Source: Smittium mucronatum
Taxonomy: Eukaryota > Kickxellomycota > Harpellomycetes > Harpellales > Legeriomycetaceae
NCBI GenBank assembly: GCA_001953115.1
Contig: LSSL01000002.1
Location: forward strand, 1-49,304
Direction: 5' to 3'
DNA: 49,304 nucleotides
The notes beneath the pieces are model-generated. The model was given only the letters and a program-made list of their open reading frames with translations, was not told the DNA's origin and did not search any database. Position 1 is the stretch's first letter. Every line of letters begins with the position of its first letter. This document shows, in pieces, positions 36,701 to 45,779 of this stretch. Position numbers and translations under genes: made by a program.

Positions 36701-39275
36701 TTTTTCGTATTTCTCATTTTTTCTAATTATTTTAATATTATCTTGCTATATTTTCGTTATATTTCTGCCTTGCTTACTGGCTGGAAATTTTTATCTTCAA
36801 AAATGCTGCTTTATTAATATTAAATTTTCTGGAACAATTCACACACAAGTGGCTATCTCATTCGGTTAAATAAATAATATTAATAGCCCTAATAACATAA
36901 TAAAATCTTAAATCTTGATATTTGATCCATGACCTGCACTAATCCCAGAATTTAAGCTCTATACCTCCAATAATAAAATAAATAGACAATTTCAAACAAT
37001 CAATTAATCCAAAAACCAAATTTAATGTCAAAATAATACAAAAAAACATGAAACTAAGTTTTTCATTGGGAAAAAATACCCATACCGAAAAATTCGATAT
37101 ATGTGAAATTTTTTAAAAGTAACCACATAGAAAATTAGGATACCATATACAAAATATTTATCATATACAGATTTTTCCATTATACAATAGAAATATAAAT
37201 AAACTATGCACCCATATTAAAAAATATGTATTAATTGTCTGTTTTTCAATCAATAAAAAAAAAATTTTAGATTAGGAAATTTGAGTGTTGTAATGATCAT
37301 AAAAATTATAGCAGTATTATATAGATGCTTTTTATCAATTTAAATAGTCTAGATAAATTAATATAGTGTTATAATAAAAGGTAAATTGTTCATATCATCC
37401 GTTAAAAAGCGTCAGATTAATATGATAGATTATGGAATTAAATTTATAAAATGAGAATCTAAAGTTCTTTTTTAAGAACAAGTTTGTTGAAATAAAAAAA
37501 ATAATTACGGTTCCTAGAGGTATCAGAAAAAAAATTAAAATGTGTAATAAGAGCTAAAATTTCTTTCTGTATTGATTTTACAATTTTCAACTTTGTTTAT
37601 TCTAATATTTAAGTGCTTAAATAGTAGGTGTATTTACTATAATAACAAAATAAACACTAAAATAAAACGTGTTTCACTAAAGTAGACTATTTTTTTTTCT
37701 ATTAATTATTTCATGTAATTTTTTTAAAATTAAAAATCCAATTTAATGTTTAAGAGAAAAAAATCTTAAAAGGCGAAAAAAAAGAATTAAAAAGTTAAAT
37801 ATTTTATACAAATATTTTATTACAAGATACTTGATAACATATTCGATTTCTTATATATCAACGAGAATTTTTTATAGTAATAATATGATTTAACCATCTC
37901 TGATAGATTATTATATTTTCAAATATTCCATAAAAATTCAATATCTAAATTTTATCCTAATGCCAATATCAGTTCTGAAATATTGGTAAATTTGGTTTTT
38001 ATTAAATGCAATTTTTAAAATTTTCTATTTTTATTACTATTTATAAATTATGAAAAAGATTGGTTTTAAAATTTAAGTTTACATTCTAGTAAAAATCAAG
38101 ATAGAGGGTCAGTTGGGCTTTTAGAATAAAATATTAAATTTTAGATGAAAATAGCAAAAATCGAAATCTCATTTAGTTCAACTCTCTTCGAAATCCTTCG
38201 AAAATTTATTGAAATTATTAAAATTATTATATTGATAAATATATTATCAAATTTGTGTATTAGTGCATAATTTATTGATATTTCTATGGTAAAAAAAATC
38301 GACCGTTAAAATCATATATATTTATTATTAATTTAAAGATATTTCAAGTAAATTGGAAAAAAAACGCGTAAAATTATCTTATTCAAATATAGGAACTAGA
38401 AAAAATTCTCAGTAAAGAGAAAAAAGATCATTTAAGGCCGATTTTAAGGGACTTATAAAATGTATAGAATGCACAGAATCATTAATCTGCGTCATTAAAG
38501 ACTAGAACTAAGCTTTTATAACAAAAAAAGTTCTATATTGATTCTTTCTATCTAATGTTAGTAATTGATAATTAGTCTATAATTTAATTATACATTTATT
38601 CCGCCCATTTTAGTGAACAAAAAGACCGAATGAAATCTCTAAATTTATCATTTATTTATTTTGCATAACTTCTAATAAATTATTGATTATATCTTGCAAA
38701 AATCCTATAATTTAGAAAGCCTGCTTTTAATAACCCACTTGATGAAAATTTCCTGAAAATCCGTTGCAAAAAAACCACACCCTTCTTTTGATATAGTATA
38801 AACTAATTCTTGATGCGTAAAATAAAAGATGAAAGATTCTACCCTTTTTTATCTGAGTAATTCTTTATAGTTATATCTAAAAAAATTTAATTAAAAATTT
38901 AATCGATTTTTACGGCTTTTTTTCCATCTGGAATTTTTAACTGCACTTGTATGAGTCCCATTAAAAAACTGGGTGGGGGATATACTTAAATTTTTGAGAT
39001 TTGGATTGCTAATGATCAACTTGAAAATTAAATCATTTAATTATATTTGCCCTTATGATATCGATAATCGACACATTTTCTAATAAAATATAAATTATAA
39101 GTCGAAAATTAAATATCACAATGTTCATCAAATTTTGCAAATATATTTGGCTGTGAAATTACAAGTATTACTCTGTGTGTTTGATTTATTCTCTGCATCT
39201 TTAAAAATATATTTATTTTTCTAATTTAAAGGCTGAAAAAATTCCAACACATTTTTATTATATAGTTAGTGGAAT
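30767..39275. other. Long AT-rich gene desert
   Basis: More than 8 kb of A/T-rich DNA without a supportable gene. Minor signals are a B-box-like GGTTCGAAACC at 35204-35214; a primer-site-like TGGTATCACAGC at 34876-34887; and a helix-turn-helix-like peptide (FDDLIQTSSKSISRRI) in a plus frame around 36495-36540. A less AT-rich patch at 34440-34500 was also seen but not resolved. The minus-strand open frames at 31496, 35155 and 35550 are rich in Phe, Ile, Leu and Lys, as expected by chance. Confidence 0.5.
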
Positions 39276-39325
39276 CTTTATGAGTAGTGTCGCGCGGAAT
39301 GGAGCCTCGACACCCCTTATGAGTA
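39276..39325. repeat. GC-rich hairpin between two TTATGAGTAG copies
   Basis: GTGTCG (39287-39292) pairs with CGACAC (39308-39313) around a 15-base loop containing CGCGGAATGGAGC. The word TTATGAGTAG occurs on both sides, at 39278 and 39317. CG dinucleotides are clustered here in contrast to the neighbouring DNA. Confidence 0.6.
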
Positions 39326-39432
39326 GAGAAAGAGAATTCAATGGGTTTTTTATATCCTCCCCGTGAGAATAAAAGAAGAATGGACTTAGCATATCAGATT
39401 TTTTATTAAAAGGAAATAATAAAAAGCGATAA

Positions 39433-39455
39433 TAAACTATATATAATATAGTTTA
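39433..39455. repeat. Short perfect inverted repeat
   Basis: TAAACTATA and TATAGTTTA (9-base arms) flank the 5-base loop TATAA. It lies about 25 bases before the TTCGAAT repeats. Confidence 0.7.
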
Positions 39456-39483
39456 GCAGTTGAAATAATAAGAAAGAGGCCTG

Positions 39484-39513
39484 GGTTCGAATATTTACTC
39501 GGATTCGAATCCA
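39484..39513. repeat. Paired TTCGAAT motifs, tRNA B-box-like
   Basis: CTGGGTTCGAAT and CGGATTCGAATCC occur 19 bases apart. GGATTCGAATCC is a perfect 12-base palindrome. TTCGAAT with flanking G/C is the tRNA T-loop and the core of the polymerase III B box. A TAGCAGTTGA at 39454, resembling an A box, lies upstream. I cannot fold the region into a proper tRNA, so it may be a tRNA pseudogene or the head of a tRNA-derived SINE. Confidence 0.35.
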
Positions 39514-39566
39514 ATTTATATATTCGCAATTTTGCTCTTTTTTTTTGCTTTTATCTCAATTTCTTC

Positions 39567-39752
39567 AGCCAATAGAAATTAAACGATAACCAATCCTATC
39601 TCTAATTAACTATTTGGCCAATAGAACTTTGATACAACAAAAAATTCAATATACATAAAAACTTAGTCCAATAGTGATTGAAACCTTAACCTCATTGGCC
39701 AGTATAAGTGTAAGACTTAGCCTAACCGTTAGAATAATTAGCCAATAAACCA
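39567..39752 (+). promoter_or_regulatory. Cluster of CCAATA motifs
   Basis: CCAATA or a one-base variant (CCAGTA) occurs at 39569, 39618, 39668, 39699 and 39742, usually preceded by G or GG, with spacings of 31-50 bases. A further CCAATC lies at 39590. CCAAT boxes are bound by the NF-Y/HAP complex in fungi and animals. The cluster could be a regulatory region or a diverged tandem repeat. The nearest recognised gene is the tRNA about 170 bases downstream on the other strand, which would not need it. Confidence 0.35.
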
Positions 39753-39920
39753 CTTAATATGTTTGCAATCCATTTTATTATTTCCATGCGTAATATACGA
39801 CCCCTATCCAGATATTACGACATTAGAGATATGTATACATTTGAATTATTTTTTAATTGGTCAATCAATTTTTTATACGGATCCTTCCGATCTAAGTTAA
39901 CAAACTTACATCTAAAATTA

Positions 39921-40002
39921 TGATGAAAGTGGGATTTGAACCCACGCCCCCGGAGAGACCACGACCTGAACGTGGCGCCTTAGACCACTCGGCCATTTCA
40001 CC
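39921..40002 (-). tRNA. tRNA-Leu(CAG)
   Basis: On the minus strand the 82-base sequence folds into a complete class II tRNA. Acceptor stem is GGTGAAA with TTTCATC (one G-T wobble), discriminator A. The D-arm contains the A box GGCCGAGTGGTCTAAGG. The anticodon stem CCACG/CGTGG encloses the loop TTCAGGT with anticodon CAG. A long variable arm (TCTCTCCGGGGGC) is typical of leucine tRNA. The T-arm is GTGGG-TTCAAAT-CCCAC. There is no intron and no encoded CCA, as usual for a eukaryotic nuclear gene. It reads CUG codons during translation. Confidence 0.95.
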
Positions 40003-41776
40003 ATAAAATAAATTGGGTGTACAGATAGTAATCAAAATATTTTCTTCGCATAATGTATAATTTCAAGCAAGATTGAGGTTTCATTGAGGAAATAAAATTA
40101 AAAGAAAATTTTCGGAATCATTATTTTTATTATAACAATAATAAACTGCTAATAGACTTTTTTTAGAATATTCATTAAAAAAATTCAAGAAAATAGTCTT
40201 GTATTAAGAGAAATTTTTGGTGGCTTATAATTACATATATATTTATTGGTTTCAGTTTTAAGTTCATAATTATTGTTGATTTATTCGCCAAATAATATTT
40301 AAAGAACTGAAATATAATTTATTTTCCTAGGTTTTTAATATATTAGTAAGAATGAATCTTACGCTAATAGTAATCGAGCTCTTTTTTATATTAAAAAAAG
40401 CATAATAGAGTCGCTGATATGCTAAACTCATTTGAAATTCTCCATAAATTTTTTTTATTACACGTGATTTAATATCTTTACTAATATTTAAAAACCCAGA
40501 ACTAAAATTTTAATTTCGATTATCGAAATTGTTCTCACTCGACCTGCACTTATTTTATTTTATTGGAGAATTGGAAAAGATATGTTAAATAAAAAATTCA
40601 ATGAAAAATAAGTAAAATTTATCTAAAAAAAGACATCGAAGTGATTAGTTACATCTATTATTTCTAAATATATATTATGTACCACTATTTATAAGCTTAA
40701 ATTTTTATTATTATTCGTGACTTGATAATCGATACTTTAATTACCTAAGTTTTTATCTAAAAATAAACTATCAAACTTTTGTATGCAAAAATTATATTTA
40801 AAGTAATTATTTGAACTGTTTTTTTCCTTTTAAATAAAGTTTTAAAAAAATGAAGAACTTCGAATACTAGTTAAATTTTAGAACCAATTATTTAATTTTT
40901 TTATTTTTGCGAGTGGAAAATAACCTATTTAATGTATAGCTAATTTCTTTATTCATATAATTTTATGACAAATTATGAAAAAATTGGAAACCGATAATCA
41001 TATTTTATTAATTAAAGATGAAATAAATTTCTAATTCTCAAAAAAAAAATTTAATTGTAAGTTCTTACTTTTCTTTAAAACGTTAAAAAGAAAATATTGA
41101 TAAAAAATTATGAAAAAAACGATCTAAATAAAATTTTTGATTTTTTTATTTCAAGAAAAGCAATTTTATAGATAATATGTATTAATATTCAAGTTAAACT
41201 TCGGTTAAATTTATAAGGTTTAGTATTTCTTTCTAATATTAAACTTTAAAAATATACATTATTAGGACTTAACGATTTATTTCTAACCTGAAAAAAATTA
41301 TTGATAAAAATTCAATAAATTTTGTAGAAAAAAAGGAAATAACATGCAATAACTACTCATATCTTTTTGGTTTTTTGTATATTAATTATATAATATACAT
41401 TTTTTAATAAAAAAAAGCATTAATAGGATTTCTTAGGAACTGAAAAATATCTTTATATAATAATAAATATTTATTTGCTTTATTTCTATAATATTAGAAA
41501 TTTATTAAATAAAATAATATATATCAATATTTTCTATTGTTTTTGTTAACAAGAGGAAGCTTATTATTAAATTTCCAGTTTTTGGACTCTGAATAAATTC
41601 CAAAGTATTATATTTTTACTAATATGACAGAGGTATGATGGATGAAAATCATTATTTAGTTATTTCCTTCAAAAAATTATTGTTTATATAATATTTAATA
41701 ACTTGAATATTTTTATAAGCTTGTATAAAAAAACCGGCTATGAAACATTTTATCTAGTCACAATTGATCTAAGTGA
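40003..41776. other. AT-rich stretch, no gene seen
   Basis: A/T-rich DNA between the tRNA and the gene-bearing right end. No open frame of non-random composition and no RNA gene recognised. Confidence 0.5.
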
Positions 41777-41918
41777 CATTTCACCCAATTTATAACTAAT
41801 AATAACTAAACACTGAACGCACTTTTTTAAAAGAAATATTTTATAAAAATTAGCTATTTTTACTGGGTTATTGCATTTATATTTTAGTTTGTGATAGGCT
41901 GAATAATTAGGTGAAATG
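41777..41918. repeat. Inverted 14-mers 114 bases apart
   Basis: CATTTCACCCAATT (41777-41790) and AATTAGGTGAAATG (41905-41918) are inverted copies with one mismatch. They lie inside a 73-codon minus-strand open frame (41750-41971) that starts MYGGYGRYTD and whose coding status I cannot decide. The word ACATTTCACCCAATT also occurs at 7119-7133. Confidence 0.45.
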
Positions 41919-42161
41919 CCATTTAAGTAAAATATCCTCAAATCAGTGTATCTGCCATAACCACCATACATTCGAAATCCGACTTTTTGATTTATTGATG
42001 CATCTAAATTGATGCATACAGTTTTGTTAGGTTATAAAACTAAAATCTATTTTTTCCATAATTAGAAATATTGGCCATTTCAGCCAAGAGTTAAACAGTT
42101 CAATATCTTAATATACTGAACAGCCAAATAACTGTTTGAAAAAAACAAATCAATCAAGTTA

Positions 42162-42172
42162 CCCCCCCCCCC
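42162..42172 (+). repeat. C-run of 11
   Basis: Eleven C inside continuous sequence, not at a gap. It shows that long G:C homopolymers do exist in this genome and sits at the junction between AT-rich DNA and the less biased right-hand part. Confidence 0.9.
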
Positions 42173-42653
42173 TCCTAAGAAAAAAACTATCCAAAACCTT
42201 AAGTTCTTATGAGAGTGAAATAACTTTCTGTGATTTGGAGGCTTAAGTAGTGTGCTTTTTGAAATACGCCAACCAAAGTTTCATACAGCTCAATATTATT
42301 GTTGATTGGGAATAGTAGAAACAGCACAATGTGATTAGAAGATGACTATTTGTTAAGAGGATAGTCAGAAACGGAAAGAACAGATTAGCTCTGTAAATTC
42401 CGGTTCATTTTCTGTGCAAAATTCCAGCTTTCGATATCCAGGTGATCCTCAGCGCCTAGTATCTTATTATAGCAGAGTCGCAATGTACAGACCACTTTTT
42501 TTTAGATGAGAGCCTATTTTTTTTAGTCTTTATAAACCTAGTTCTGATCAAGGGCTAAACAGTTTCGGGTGACTTTTGCTTGTTGACTACGATTTTTATT
42601 CGCATCTGCATGTAACACCAATTGCTCAGCTCACTTTAAGCAATACCAGGGGA
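42173..42653. other. Less AT-rich stretch, possible TE remnant
   Basis: Composition and word diversity are clearly higher than to the left. Both strands give peptides of mixed composition between stops, for example SGSFSVQNSSFRYPGDPQRL on plus and KILGAEDHLDIESWNFAQK on minus. No frame is long and no domain is recognised. Because it runs into a repeat shared with the start of the window, it is probably the remains of a mobile element. Confidence 0.3.
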
Positions 42654-42720
42654 GGTCTTTCGGCTGGTAGATTGTACACTTTTCCAGTAGTCATGAATCG
42701 GTATCACACCAGATTACCTT
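42654..42720 (+). repeat. Interspersed repeat, copy B
   Basis: Same orientation and same opening (GGTCTTTCGG, then GGTAGATTG) as 10-85. In the frame GLSxGRL both copies are conserved at the amino-acid level for a short way, so the repeat may derive from a coding part of an element. Confidence 0.5.
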
Positions 42721-43896
42721 ATATTTAGGATAATAATGTTTAATAAAATGTTTTTTCCTTTTTTTTATAGCTTTTCATTGAGCTATCTTTGATAAAATTT
42801 TGCAATATAAAATAAGAAAATTAATGTTCAAGTTTCCAATTATGGATTTAAGGAGAAGGACCTTTTGAAATAATTTTTTTTTTTATTTTCTCCAGTATCA
42901 TTAGTATAAAATCTCCAAATTCCATAAAATAAATTAGATAGTGAAATAAATAACAAAGTTTTCAAAAAATGTAGGACCAAGATAAATGAAATACGATTTT
43001 ACAAATGAAAAAAAAAAATTCAATATTTGTAGATCGTATAATACTATATATATATCAAGCTTTGTGAAAATAAACCCAGTAAAAGAATATAAAATGACTG
43101 GAAAATGTATCTTTCAGGCTTTTATTTTTTATCAATTTAATAAAAGCGATAATTCAAGTTTAGATTTTTAAAATTCTTCGGGCCTTTGGAATGGTTTGTA
43201 AATCTATTAGCGATCTATATATACTCGAAAAAATCTATTTAGCCGATATTAACCAAACACGACTTTTATGATATGTATTTAAAACCCGAAAAAGAAATTG
43301 GATTTTAAACATATATCATTGAGTTTAATCAATGCTTAATTAAGGGATGAATGTGATGCCACCTAACTTCTAAAAGACAAATAGTTCGGGCCTAAGGGCG
43401 CATAATGATGAACGATTAAGCCAATAGGACAAATGAATGTAGCTAGTCTCTCTAAACTGTAAGCCAAATGTGAATATATGTAGTAAATAAAGAGTTATGC
43501 GTTTTGTATTCCAGATTCACAAATTAAATTTCTCATTCTGACACTTTGTGTTAAGATGTATAAAAAATGTTTATATATTAGGTAGAATTATGTTAGATTT
43601 CTGGAGAAGACAGGAGAAAAATATGAGAAGGAGAAGAAAATATACTAAATTGTTAATTTATAAATGATTTTGACCAACAAAGACTAATTCAAAAACTCTC
43701 AGAAAATCAAATATTCGAATCACAAATTACATTCTCTTTAATTCCTACATGTTGGTTATTATTCTAAACTAAAAAATATATTGAAAGTTGTAAGCGACGT
43801 GTTGTATTAGCCCATAGGTGCATAATACTAAAAAACAAAAAGCCGGTTCAAAGTAGTATTTTCAAAATATGTAATGAATGTAGAAACTCTAGATCT
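42721..43896. other. Intergenic DNA downstream of the SND2 gene, no gene supported
   Basis: Moderately AT-rich. A 61-codon plus-strand open frame at 42986-43171 (MKYDFTNEKKKFNI start) is lysine- and phenylalanine-rich with no recognisable domain, and I do not call it. The segment next to 43897 would contain the 3' untranslated region of the SND2 gene, which is transcribed leftward. Confidence 0.4.
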
Positions 43897-44685
43897 TTAT
43901 CGCTGCATGCTCCCGAATTTAGCTTGTTTTTTTTCAAGCTTTTCTCTCCTTTTTGATTTTGAAGGTTCTTGAGTTTGATCTGAACTAGACATTTTAAAGA
44001 GAGAGAGGACTTTCCCTCCAAACATGTATACGAAGTAAATTGGAATCTATATTCGGGAATAAGTTAATTAAAGGTACACATTCATGAGTCATAAAAAACA
44101 TAAATAGACTTACAGATAAATAAAACCACCAAGCAAAACTAACAACCAACGAAAGCAAGTGTATAGCCCATGTAATGTATATGAAATCAAACATATACCT
44201 AGTAGAAAAAAATCAAGGGTAAATTGGGATTTTTCAAGTTATTAAAAAAAAAAGTTAGATTAGAACTTACGAGATTAAGCCAGCCGAGCTCAAATCCTCT
44301 CCACTGGACAATAAAAGTCCCTTAGAATCGAATTTTGGTTGGGAGATTTTGTATAGCTGGACATAAAAGAAAGATTCAACAGTCAAAGTGACACCATATG
44401 CAAGTATAGTTCTCCAAGTTAATCCGGAATAACCAAACCCAAATCTGAATAGAAGATATATTCCCTATTTGAAGCATAAAAACTATTAAAAGATTACGAA
44501 GAAAATACTGGTTCACAATCCTTACATTTACAACCATGAACATCATGTCCATACGCCGAATTTTGGAGGCATTTGAAGCCACTATTCTTTTCGCTGATTG
44601 ATTAGCCTACCCAATATCATAAAATAAATCATTAAAGTCCACTTAAGGAATATACTTAAACACCATCCAAAACCTAACTAACCAT
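43897..44685 (-). CDS. SND2: SND2/TMEM208-family ER protein, five exons
   Basis: SND2 (yeast ENV10, human TMEM208) is an ER membrane protein of the SRP-independent targeting pathway that delivers proteins with internal or C-terminal membrane segments. Exons on the minus strand are 44685-44683, 44606-44526, 44464-44271, 44198-44114 and 44046-43897. They join in frame to 170 residues; human TMEM208 has 173. Introns are 76, 61, 72 and 67 bases, with donors GTTAGT, GTAAGG, GTAAGT and GTAAGT, and all acceptors end in TAG. Diagnostic stretches are NGIYLLFRFGFGYSGLTW, SQPKFDSKGLLLSSGEDLSS, YMFDFIYITWAIHLL (split by intron 3), and a basic tail KSKRREKLEKKQAKFG after the membrane segments. Reading across the splice sites restores the family order exactly, so I trust the model. 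The start codon is followed immediately by intron 1. Context before it (AACAATG) is suitable. Confidence 0.88.
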
Positions 44686-44920
44686 TGTTAAAGACAAGTA
44701 CTTTCGGAATAGTAAAATAAATGGAGGAGCTTTAAAAGAAAATAGATACAGTTGAAAGACAATATCTTTAATAATCTTTCACCTGATTTATAAACCAAAA
44801 GTACATATCATTTTCACATAACTTCCGTTATAAATTGTACATTTATAACCCATATCATTGGCCACATACATCATTAATCATCAACCTAACATCTATTTAG
44901 CAAATAATCATAGTCCATTT
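44686..44920. promoter_or_regulatory. Probable upstream region of the SND2 gene
   Basis: The 235 bases between the SND2 start codon and the stop of the upstream candidate gene on the same strand. A/T-rich with no clear TATA box. A GGCCAATAG lies slightly further upstream at 44943-44951 within the neighbour. Promoter function is inferred from position only. Confidence 0.3.
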
Positions 44921-45169
44921 TTACAAAACCATCTCACGGAAAGGCCAATAGAATAACAGTTTACCTAAAACATCAATCCATTCATTTTTGGCGAAAATAC
45001 GATCGCCGAGAATCTGAACTGAATTAGTGGCCCTGTTTAGAAATTTCTAAAGCACCAAAGAAATCACGAGATATACCTGAAGCATATCAACAAGAAAAAT
45101 AATATCAAATGTTAATTCTTTCCGTGCCCATAGATTTATTGAATGTCTATTTGACATAAAAAACATCTT
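44921..45169 (-). CDS. Unidentified gene, two likely exons
   Basis: Two stretches of mixed, non-random composition lie in the same frame. Exon A (45169-45077) ends RHSINLWARKELTF, DIIFLVDMLQ. Exon B (45046-44921) reads KFLNRATNSVQILGDRIFAK, NEWIDVLGKLL, FYWPFREMVL, stop. Between them is a 30-base segment (45076-45047) bounded by CAG/GTATAT and TTTAG, with an in-frame TAG. It could be a very short GT-AG intron, or the whole may be a gene inactivated by nonsense mutations. I do not recognise the family; a mainly helical protein is likely. A 5' part must lie further right (see 45220-45358). The direction and position are head-to-tail with SND2, 235 bases apart. The 30-base intron is shorter than any in SND2 (61-76), which is the main reason for caution. 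Confidence 0.4.
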
Positions 45170-45219
45170 CTATTTGATGATGAATGTAAATAATCCAATT
45201 ACACGAGCATATTCAAAAT

Positions 45220-45358
45220 TTAATGTTTGTATCGACCGAAAATTGAGTTCCATTTTTGTACATCCGGCCCTGAAAGAGCTAACTCTTGTACCTTATTTGT
45301 ATTTCTCCTCATTCTCCACTAGTTCCTTATTAGCTAAATCTCTGTGCCAAATTCGATC
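45220..45358 (-). other. Overlapping coding-like frames upstream of the unidentified gene
   Basis: Two frames carry protein-like sequence. One (45358-45293) reads DRIWHRDLANKELVENEEKY then K and a stop, and is in the same frame as the exons at 44921-45169. The other (45312-45220) is an ATG-to-stop ORF of 30 codons, MRRNTNKVQELALSG then PDVQKWNSIFGRYKH. A single frame change near 45298 would join the first to the second. They may be exons of the same unidentified gene, or evidence that it is broken. No splice model satisfied all phases. Confidence 0.3.
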
Positions 45359-45680
45359 TTATCTTCTTAATGATCAATGATAGAAAAAACCAAAAACAAA
45401 TTTATAAAAAAAAATATGAAAAAAAGCTTAGAAATCTTATTAATCCAAAATTTTGATTAGCCAAGATAATGCTGACTCAATTTATAGAAATTACTAGCGC
45501 AAACTAAAAATATCATAAGAACCAACTCAAGTCTTGCAAATCATTATTCACAAAAGAAATATTCAATCCTTTCAGGGCAGATGGTACAAAAATGTTTTAT
45601 ATCTTACGCTCAATATTATCATTAGTTTAAAAAAACTACGCATTATTGAGTAAATCAATAAATTTTACCAACTAAAACAA
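45359..45680. other. Uncertain region, possible further exon
   Basis: On the minus strand about 45585-45520 gives FVPSALKGLNISFVNNDLQD, then LSW, a mixed-composition peptide ending near a GT. It might be another exon of the neighbouring gene, but no clean acceptor or phase was found. The rest is A/T-rich. Confidence 0.2.
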
Positions 45681-45779
45681 TTATAAATACAAATTTTGGT
45701 CTGGAAAACGTTTATGCTGCCATTTTGTTTTTAACATCAAAGCATTTTTTTGGATATAGTCCCCCAAATAGTGACACAT
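45681..45779 (-). CDS. Small ORF of 32 codons, unidentified
   Basis: ATG-to-TAA frame whose peptide (MCHYLGDYIQKNALMLKTKW, then QHKRFPDQNLYL) is far from the Lys/Asn/Phe/Ile composition of random frames here. It may be the first exon of the unidentified minus-strand gene, since a GTATTTATAATTG near its end could serve as donor, or a fragment of a mobile element. No domain recognised. Confidence 0.25.
   Translation of the reverse strand: MCHYLGDYIQKNALMLKTKWQHKRFPDQNLYL

Noticed and set aside
42986..43171. 61-codon plus-strand frame considered as a second MULE N-terminus
   Set aside because: It follows the repeat shared with the MULE locus, but I could not align it with the FLYWCH-like start at 395.
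43388..43833. Similar strings at 43388-43413 and 43809-43833 (both with GCATAAT)
   Set aside because: About two-thirds identity over 25 bases; too weak to call a repeat.
43994..44194. 66-codon minus-strand frame
   Set aside because: Its first part is exon 4 of SND2 in the right frame, but it then reads through intron 4. The spliced model explains it.
44376..44582. 68-codon minus-strand frame starting MASNASKIRR
   Set aside because: It is exon 2 of SND2 running on into intron 2 and then exon 3 in the wrong phase.
45174..45380. 68-codon plus-strand frame
   Set aside because: Antisense to the protein-like minus-strand segments at 45220-45358; no domain and no better composition.
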